Shown piece after piece: positions 1 to 4,645 of a stretch of 5,477 nucleotides of DNA. How positions within the stretch are numbered: the first letter of the stretch is position 1; the number at the start of each line of letters is the position of its first letter. This DNA comes from Actinomycetota bacterium. GTDB taxonomy: Bacteria > Actinomycetota > Actinomycetes > Nanopelagicales > Nanopelagicaceae. The notes beneath the pieces are model-generated. The model worked only from the letters and a program-made list of their open reading frames with translations. It ran no database searches and was not told where the DNA came from. A program made the position numbers and the translations under genes. The stretch covers positions 1 through 5,477 of the forward strand of contig WLMD01000108.1 of assembly GCA_009700405.1 (NCBI GenBank), given 5' to 3'.

Positions 1-237
1 ATGATGACCGCCGAAGGCGAATTCATTGAGGTTCATGAGCCAATTTCCAAAGAGAAGGCCTGGATGCTTACTCAACACGAGCAGCTCACTGCCTTGGAGC
101 ATGTCACTGAAGATGAGCATGGCATTCGCAATCCAAAGACTCTGGGTGGCAAGCTTCGTGCCCGCTTAAGCCGTGCAGATTCAGAGCAAATCCAGAAACC
201 TGGTGGAGATTCTCACAAGGAGATTGATTCGTACTAG
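1..237 (+). CDS. qcrB: QcrB, cytochrome b subunit of the bc1 complex, C-terminal part only
   Basis: These 78 codons end at TAG 235-237 and are the tail of a gene that starts left of the window, so the ATG ATG at position 1 is probably internal. QcrB is the membrane cytochrome b subunit of the menaquinol:cytochrome c oxidoreductase (bc1) complex. Its haem-binding and quinone-site segments are not in the window. What is visible is the hydrophilic cytoplasmic tail typical of actinobacterial QcrB: GEFIEVHEP near residues 6-14, a charged stretch with an HEQ motif at 26-28, then a GIRNPKT...LRARLSR block at about 41-58 and a polar end. The identification rests on recalled similarity of this tail to actinobacterial QcrB, not on a catalytic motif. 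The gene faces the ctaCDF run, so the bc1 and oxidase genes are convergent. The same reading frame continues past TAG 235 and TGA 250 into the subunit II relic. Confidence 0.82.
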   Translation: MMTAEGEFIEVHEPISKEKAWMLTQHEQLTALEHVTEDEHGIRNPKTLGGKLRARLSRADSEQIQKPGGDSHKEIDSY

Positions 238-252
238 TTCGATTCTCTTTGA

Positions 253-498
253 CCGGTAAAGCGCTCAGGCGACATTCAAATCGTTGCCTTTTCTTGGTCA
301 TACTCTTTTGTATATACCCTTGATGACAGGACAACACGAAAAAGCACGACTAAGTTTGATTTCACCGCGGAGAAACTAGGAAAATATCCAGGCCTCTGCA
401 ACATAATCTGTGGACGCGGTCATTCAGGTATGTCGTTCTCAGCGCAGGTAATCAGTGAAGGAGATTTCCTCAAAGCTCTATCTGATCTTGCGAAATAG
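253..498 (+). pseudogene. Decayed second copy of cytochrome c oxidase subunit II (CuA domain relic)
   Basis: An 81-codon stretch is open from TGA 250-252 to TAG 496-498. It has no ATG, GTG or TTG in frame except an ATG at 430. Residues 7-21 (DIQIVAFSWSYSFVY) align without gaps to residues 132-146 of the intact CtaC, sharing D, I, the W-S-aromatic motif, F and Y. Residues 35-81 align to CtaC 205 to the C-terminus and include CNIICGRGHSGM, which keeps the Cys, Cys, His and Met of the CuA site. Between these blocks there are 15 residues where CtaC has 60, so about 45 residues are gone, including the first CuA histidine (H184 in CtaC). The lipoprotein signal and both membrane helices are also absent. 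By hand count the best 26-codon block is about 65% identical in protein and 70% in DNA. The changes fall mostly at third codon positions, so the copy was under selection before decaying. A functional short product is unlikely. Confidence 0.8.
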
Positions 499-515
499 TA
501 TTTCTAGAAGCGATT

Positions 516-542
516 GAGGTTGCTCATTGTTTAAGCAATTTT
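516..542 (+). terminator. Weak stem-loop between the converging genes
   Basis: TTGCT (520-524) pairs with AGCAA (534-538) around a 9-base loop. The stem can be lengthened on the plus strand by G-U pairs and one A-U pair, and a run of T follows (539-542). It lies just after the relic and overlaps the last codons of benE, where a terminator for plus-strand transcripts from qcrB would be expected. The stem is AT-rich and the loop is large, so this is a tentative call. On the minus strand the outer pairs do not form. Confidence 0.25.
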
Positions 543-1751
543 CCTTGCTGTCACGCGATGAATCAATACTCCCCCAACAAGTCCCCAAAATGGAGACCCT
601 AAATGCCATGCACTCACACCAGAGATCGTAATCATCAAGGTCGCTAAACCTGCCTCTCGATACCCTGGTTCTGCCAAAGCATCATAAGAGGAAGAAGCAA
701 TCACAGGTATGAGAGCAAGTCCGGCAACGGTTGCCATCATCTCCACAGGGATTGATTGGAATAAACCTGTGACCGTTGCACCAAAGAAAGCAAGAAGAAT
801 ATAGAAAAATCCGCAAGAAACACCTGCAAAATATCGCGTTTTTGGATTGGGATCCGCACTCTCTTGCGTAACAATCGCCGCGGTGATCGTGGACACGTTT
901 ACTCCGCTTCCGCCAAATCCTGCGCCTAGTATTGAAAGAACTGCGCCCCAGGTGACAATGTGATTGACAGGTGGCTGGTAGTTGGAATTTCGCAAAACAG
1001 CAATTCCTGCTGCGTTTTGCGTTGTAAGAACCATTAGGAAAATCGGTAGCGCCAACGTAAAGATGGCGCCAATTTCAAATGCAGGAGTCGTCCACACTGG
1101 TTTCGCAAGGGTTAATGCAATGTGTGGATTCGTGAGCTTGGATTGCAATCCAGCCACAACCAAACCAACGCCAAGGGCTGCGACAACTGGTGCCCGCCAC
1201 CCATATCTGCGCCCGATAAAGAAGGCGAAAATCATTGATAGACCCAAAATCAAATTCGTGCTTAATGAAGTAAAGACACCCACTCCAAATCGAAAGAGAA
1301 TTCCGGCCAACATAGCCATAACTACCGGCCGTGGAACCAATTTCATAATTGAGTCAAAAGTTTTCGTGACACCAACGATTAGAAGAACTATCGATGCTAC
1401 AAAGTACGCGCCGATGACTTGAGAAAATGAATGTTCTGGTAAACCCGTAACCAATAGGGCTGTTGTAGCCGAACCCCAGGCTCCAATAATCGGCATACCG
1501 TGGCGAAGAGAGAGAATGAGGGAGAACAAACCTGATCCGAGAAAGATCATCAATAGCCATGACGAAATCATTTCTTTAGATAAATGACCCGCAGATGCTG
1601 CCTGAAATAAAATAGCTAGAGGACCAGTGGTAGAGACAAGGACTACTAAGAGTCCTGAGAATAATCCTCCCCAAGTCGCCGCTTGCGGCAGGCCCTTAAT
1701 ATTTTTTCTATATGCAGCTAAAGCACCTTGGGCGCTCGTTCCGGTTTCCAC
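531..1751 (-). CDS. benE: BenE-family (benzoate/H+ symporter-like) membrane transporter
   Basis: This is a polytopic inner-membrane protein of about 406 residues, the usual size for BenE carriers, with hydrophobic helices throughout. BenE-type features, in order, are a first helix ending in TTGPLAILFQAA; the RHGMPIIGAWGS loop with small residues; LVPRPVVMAMLAGILFRFG; a TTQNAAGIAVLR segment followed by PPVNHIVTWGA; the glycine-rich AGFGGSGVNVSTITAAI; and a final SPFWGLVGG helix. Family members move benzoate with protons, but many are uncharacterised and no aromatic-degradation gene lies nearby, so the substrate here is unknown. The start is uncertain. GTG 1751 comes one base after the ctaF stop (TAA C GTG) and is preferred as a coupled start. 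A TTG at 1799 would add 16 polar residues and overlap ctaF by 47 bp. Neither has a clear ribosome binding site. It appears to be the last gene of the oxidase run and to share its transcript. Confidence 0.85.
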   Translation of the reverse strand: METGTSAQGALAAYRKNIKGLPQAATWGGLFSGLLVVLVSTTGPLAILFQAASAGHLSKEMISSWLLMIFLGSGLFSLILSLRHGMPIIGAWGSATTALLVTGLPEHSFSQVIGAYFVASIVLLIVGVTKTFDSIMKLVPRPVVMAMLAGILFRFGVGVFTSLSTNLILGLSMIFAFFIGRRYGWRAPVVAALGVGLVVAGLQSKLTNPHIALTLAKPVWTTPAFEIGAIFTLALPIFLMVLTTQNAAGIAVLRNSNYQPPVNHIVTWGAVLSILGAGFGGSGVNVSTITAAIVTQESADPNPKTRYFAGVSCGFFYILLAFFGATVTGLFQSIPVEMMATVAGLALIPVIASSSYDALAEPGYREAGLATLMITISGVSAWHLGSPFWGLVGGVLIHRVTARKIA

Positions 1752-1752
1752 G

Positions 1753-2154
1753 TTAGTGAGCGGAGATTGAAGGCTTTTCGTACTCGGTGACAAAACCAAC
1801 GATGCTTATTAGCAGCGCTCCGACGGCAATAATCGTGAGCCACCATCCGATAATCAGTCCTAGTCCAGCTGCGCAGGCAGAGAGCGCAACAGGCAACGGC
1901 CACCATGAATGAGGACTGTAGAAACCGAGATCGCCAGCACCATCAGCTATTTCGCCCTCTTCATTATCCTCGGGCAAAACTCCACCGGTGTTCTTAGCCG
2001 AATACCAAATGTAGAAACCGACAAGGCCTGCAAGACCGCCACTGAGGCCAATTGCTGTGATTCCAACTGCTTCGCCACCAAGCTGCCAATAAATAATTGC
2101 CATCATGAAATAGAAAACAGTGAACCCGAGAAATAGCTGCCATGAGACCTTCAT
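1753..2154 (-). CDS. ctaF: CtaF, cytochrome c oxidase polypeptide 4 (actinobacterial)
   Basis: This 133-residue membrane protein is the small fourth subunit of the actinobacterial aa3-type cytochrome c oxidase, which packs beside CtaC, CtaD and CtaE in the bc1-aa3 supercomplex. It has two hydrophobic helices at about 6-26 and 31-51, then a polar acidic loop (PEDNEEGEIADGAGDLGFYSP). The signature GFYSPHSWWPL follows at about 77-87, then two more helices to about 122 and a short polar tail. The length and the loop-plus-SPHSWWPL pattern match the family well. The start ATG comes three bases after the ctaD stop. A GAAGGG at 2164-2169 inside the ctaD tail is a good ribosome binding site about nine bases upstream, so the two genes are probably translationally coupled. 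The stop is followed almost at once by benE. Confidence 0.95.
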   Translation of the reverse strand: MKVSWQLFLGFTVFYFMMAIIYWQLGGEAVGITAIGLSGGLAGLVGFYIWYSAKNTGGVLPEDNEEGEIADGAGDLGFYSPHSWWPLPVALSACAAGLGLIIGWWLTIIAVGALLISIVGFVTEYEKPSISAH

Positions 2155-2157
2155 TGG

Positions 2158-3825
2158 TTAGTGCCCTTCGGTCTTGATATGTGGGTGATGCAAATCAAAG
2201 GCCGGGCGCTCTGAACGGATGCGTGGCATCGAAAGGAAGTTGTGCCGCGGCGGTGGACATGAGGTTGCCCATTCCAAGGAAGCACCATAGCCCCACGGAT
2301 CATCCACTTCGACCTTCGGTGACTTGCGTGTAATCCAGACGTTCACCATGAAAGGAATCATGGATGCGGCCAGCAACGCAGCGCCGACTGTCGACACCTG
2401 ATTCATGAATGTGAATCCATCGCTAGGCAAATAATCTGCATAGCGTCGAGGGAATCCCTTAATGCCCAACCAATGTTGGATGAGGAAAGTTAAATGGAAG
2501 CCAAAGAATGTCATCCAAAAATGAATCTTGCCCAAACGTTCGTTGAGCATTTTTCCAGTCATCTTTGGCCACCAGAAGTAGAAGCCACCAAACATGGCGA
2601 ATACAACTGTTCCAAAGAGTACGTAGTGAAAGTGAGCAACAACGAAATAGGAAGCCGATACTGCAAAGTCCAGTGGAGGCGATGCCAAAATGATTCCTGT
2701 TAGTCCTCCGAAAAGGAATGTAATAAGGAATCCGACGATCCATAGCATCGGTGTTTCAAAGGTAATTGCGCCTCTCCACATTGTGCCAATCCAGTTGAAG
2801 AACTTCACTCCCGTTGGAATTCCAATAAGGAAAGTCATGAACGAGAAGAACGGCAAGAGAACCTGACCGGTTGCAAAGAGGTGGTGTGCCCACACTGAAA
2901 CCGACAGGGCTGCGATTGCAATCGTTGCTGCAATCAAACCCTTGTACCCAAAGATTGGTTTGCGGCTAAAGACAGGAAGAATTTCTGTCGCAATGCCGAA
3001 GAACGGCAGCGCCAAAATATAAACCTCTGGGTGTCCGAAGAACCAGAACAAGTGCTGCCAGAGCATGGCTCCACCGTTGGCCGGATCAAACAAGTGAGAA
3101 CCAAAGAGCCTGTCGGCCTCTAGTCCAAGGAATGCAGCTGCTAATGGTGGGAATGCAAGAAGAACAAGAATGGATGTGAGCAAGATATTCCAGGAAAAGA
3201 TCGACATGCGGAACATCGTCATGCCAGGTGCGCGCATCGTGAATATTGTGGTGATGAAGTTAACGCCAGAGAGAATTGTTCCGATACCACCCATTGCTAA
3301 ACCGATAACCCATAAATCTCCACCAATACCAGGAGAGAATTGTGAGTTGGAAAGTGGAGCATATGCAGTCCAACCAAAGGATGCCGCTCCGCCCGGTGCC
3401 AAGAATCCACCGAATGCCATAGTTCCACCGAACAGGTAGAGCCAGTAAGACATCATATTTAGTCGAGGAAAAGCAACGTCAGCAGCGCCGATTTGCAAAG
3501 GCATAATCACATTCGCGAAACCAACAAAGAGCGGGGTTGCAAACATAAGCAACATAATCGTTCCGTGCATTGTGAAAATCTGGTTGTACTGCTCGTTACT
3601 CCAGAACTGCTGGCCCGGGACTGTTAACTCCGCGCGCAAAAGTAGGGCAAGGATTCCGCCAATAAGAAACCATGCAAAAGAGGTGATGAGGTACATGTAA
3701 CCGATCGTCTTGTGATCAGTTGAGGTAATCCACTTAACGAATAGGCGTCCCTTACTTGTGGGAGCAATCGGCACATTTCGATTGGCTACCTGGACAGTCC
3801 TGGGTGGTTGCGCAAGAGTTGTCAT
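2158..3825 (-). CDS. ctaD: CtaD, cytochrome c oxidase subunit I (aa3 type)
   Basis: This is the catalytic subunit of cytochrome c oxidase: it reduces O2 to water at the haem a3-CuB centre and pumps protons. At 555 residues it is full length, with about twelve membrane helices. Visible residues are H87 and H400 (haem a), H398 (haem a3), H265, H314 and H315 (CuB), and Y269 in GHPEVY, the tyrosine expected to crosslink to H265. D-channel positions are N105, D116, N123 and E267, and K341 in IPTGVK is the K-channel lysine. The R460-R461 pair near the haem propionates is present. The C-terminal SLEWATSCPPPRHNF and PRIRSERPAFDLHHP are typical of Actinobacteria. One position is odd: the segment normally read as D-F-x-V-[ST]-D-[ST]-Y-F is DFAVSASYF (386-394), so the aspartate of the non-redox Mg/Mn site is A391. 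The ATG overlaps the ctaC stop as ATGA, indicating translational coupling. Confidence 0.98.
   Translation of the reverse strand: MTTLAQPPRTVQVANRNVPIAPTSKGRLFVKWITSTDHKTIGYMYLITSFAWFLIGGILALLLRAELTVPGQQFWSNEQYNQIFTMHGTIMLLMFATPLFVGFANVIMPLQIGAADVAFPRLNMMSYWLYLFGGTMAFGGFLAPGGAASFGWTAYAPLSNSQFSPGIGGDLWVIGLAMGGIGTILSGVNFITTIFTMRAPGMTMFRMSIFSWNILLTSILVLLAFPPLAAAFLGLEADRLFGSHLFDPANGGAMLWQHLFWFFGHPEVYILALPFFGIATEILPVFSRKPIFGYKGLIAATIAIAALSVSVWAHHLFATGQVLLPFFSFMTFLIGIPTGVKFFNWIGTMWRGAITFETPMLWIVGFLITFLFGGLTGIILASPPLDFAVSASYFVVAHFHYVLFGTVVFAMFGGFYFWWPKMTGKMLNERLGKIHFWMTFFGFHLTFLIQHWLGIKGFPRRYADYLPSDGFTFMNQVSTVGAALLAASMIPFMVNVWITRKSPKVEVDDPWGYGASLEWATSCPPPRHNFLSMPRIRSERPAFDLHHPHIKTEGH
2164..2169 (-). 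promoter_or_regulatory. Ribosome binding site for ctaF
   Basis: GAAGGG lies in the last codons of ctaD, about nine bases before the ctaF ATG. It supports the chosen ctaF start and is the clearest Shine-Dalgarno sequence in the minus-strand gene run. Confidence 0.6.
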
Positions 3826-4586
3826 GACTGGCTCGCTTTCAATCCTGCTAAGTAGTTTTGATAATCCGCTGGTGAAACAACTTTTACCTTGAAGTACATC
3901 CGTGAATGGTCACGACCGCAGAGAATGTTGCATCGGCCAGGAAATTCACCAATTTTGTTAGCTGTGAATTCGAGAGTATTAGTGACACCTGGCAAATTCT
4001 GAATTTGAATCATGAATGCAGGAATCCAGAAACCGTGCACGACATCGCTTGAGTTAAGAGTGAAACGAACTCTCTCTCCTTGTGGCATGTATAACGTCGG
4101 TGGATTATCAGGCGTACCAGTTACTGTGGCATTTGCGCCCGCTTCTGGATAAGTGAATTGCCATGACCACTGAATGCCATTAACTGAAATGTCATGCATT
4201 ACTTGTGTAGGTGATTTATCAGTAATTTTTGTCTCCGCTTTCATCGTGTAAGCAAAGAGCACTGCAACGATGATGAAGGGAATTAACGTGTAAGCGATTT
4301 CAACAGGAACGTGATACTGGGTTTGGCGCGGAAATTCTTCGCCTTCTTTTTTTCGATGTGCGAAAGATGAATAAATAATCAGTCCGGCAGTAAATACACC
4401 CACCACTGCGGCAGTGATCCACGCACCCTGCCAAAGACCGATGGAGGCATCATTTACGCTCGATAAGTCTTTCTCGTAACCTAAACCAGAGACGCTCGAG
4501 CAACCACTTACCAACAGCGTTAGTCCCGCGCCACCCACCATAAAGAGGGCTGTGCGTAAACTCTTGAATTTAGGCTCAAATGACAT
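3822..4586 (-). CDS. ctaC: CtaC, cytochrome c oxidase subunit II with CuA site
   Basis: CtaC holds the binuclear CuA centre that receives electrons from cytochrome c (in Actinobacteria from the QcrC haems) and passes them to haem a in CtaD. The 254 residues begin with a basic, hydrophobic signal ending in a lipobox, VSGC, giving a lipid-modified C29. Two membrane helices follow at about 51-76 and 93-114. The outer cupredoxin domain has the aromatic W140-S-W142 electron entry motif, H184 in DVVHGFW, and C219, C223, H227 and M230 in CNILCGRDHSRM, which supplies the CuA side-chain ligands. The usual C-x-E-x-C glutamate is I221. Length and layout are normal. The ATG at 4586 has no ribosome binding site, but a TATCCT hexamer ends eight bases upstream, so the mRNA may be leaderless. 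It is the first gene of the ctaC-ctaD-ctaF-benE run. Confidence 0.97.
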   Translation of the reverse strand: MSFEPKFKSLRTALFMVGGAGLTLLVSGCSSVSGLGYEKDLSSVNDASIGLWQGAWITAAVVGVFTAGLIIYSSFAHRKKEGEEFPRQTQYHVPVEIAYTLIPFIIVAVLFAYTMKAETKITDKSPTQVMHDISVNGIQWSWQFTYPEAGANATVTGTPDNPPTLYMPQGERVRFTLNSSDVVHGFWIPAFMIQIQNLPGVTNTLEFTANKIGEFPGRCNILCGRDHSRMYFKVKVVSPADYQNYLAGLKASQS

Positions 4587-4593
4587 GGGCTAA

Positions 4594-4599
4594 AGGATA
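4594..4599 (-). promoter_or_regulatory. Predicted -10 box of the ctaC operon promoter
   Basis: Read on the minus strand this is TATCCT, which fits the TANNNT core of actinobacterial housekeeping promoters. Seven bases separate it from the A of the ctaC ATG, the spacing expected if transcription starts at the first base of the start codon. No convincing -35 hexamer is present at 16-18 bases. The absence of a Shine-Dalgarno sequence before ctaC agrees with a leaderless mRNA. Confidence 0.4.
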
Positions 4600-4602
4600 G
4601 TG

Positions 4603-4610
4603 GGGCGCCC
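4603..4610. repeat. Perfect 8-bp GC palindrome in the divergent promoter
   Basis: GGGCGCCC is self-complementary and lies between the two predicted -10 boxes, just upstream of the ctaC one. Short GC palindromes arise easily by chance, so an operator role is only a possibility. Confidence 0.25.
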
Positions 4611-4619
4611 GCCACTTCA

Positions 4620-4631
4620 CCGCATCTGCGG
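4620..4631. repeat. 12-bp inverted repeat, possible operator
   Basis: CCGCA-TC-TGCGG is a perfect 5+5 inverted repeat with a 2-base centre. It lies immediately upstream of the predicted plus-strand -10 box and about 21 bases upstream of the ctaC -10 box. The 2-base centre is too short for a stable RNA hairpin, so a dimeric regulator site is the more natural reading if it is functional. Confidence 0.3.
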
Positions 4632-4632
4632 G

Positions 4633-4638
4633 TAGCCT
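4633..4638 (+). promoter_or_regulatory. Predicted -10 box for the PLP enzyme gene
   Basis: TAGCCT fits TANNNT and lies seven bases before the GTG at 4646, the same spacing as the ctaC promoter on the other strand. The GGAAG that touches the GTG is too close to act as a ribosome binding site, which supports a leaderless mRNA. No good -35 hexamer is seen. Confidence 0.33.
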
Positions 4639-4645
4639 TCGGAAG

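Noticed and set aside
104..337. Minus-strand open frame opposite the qcrB tail and the start of the relic
   Set aside because: It is antisense to two segments with clear homology, has no recognisable motif and has no ribosome binding site.
430..498. A 22-codon peptide from ATG 430 in the relic
   Set aside because: It has no ribosome binding site, and it begins in the middle of the CuA motif after the two cysteines and the histidine, so it would have no copper site.
502..509. TTCTAGAA palindrome between the relic and benE
   Set aside because: It is only 8 bp with no loop or flanking symmetry, so chance is a sufficient explanation.
982..1422. 146-codon plus-strand open frame inside benE
   Set aside because: It is antisense to the conserved helices of the BenE protein. 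Its composition is rich in Thr, Pro, Arg and Lys, as expected from the reverse complement of a membrane protein gene.
3170..3439. Plus-strand open frame inside ctaD
   Set aside because: It lies opposite well-conserved CtaD helices and its proline/isoleucine-rich product has no family features.
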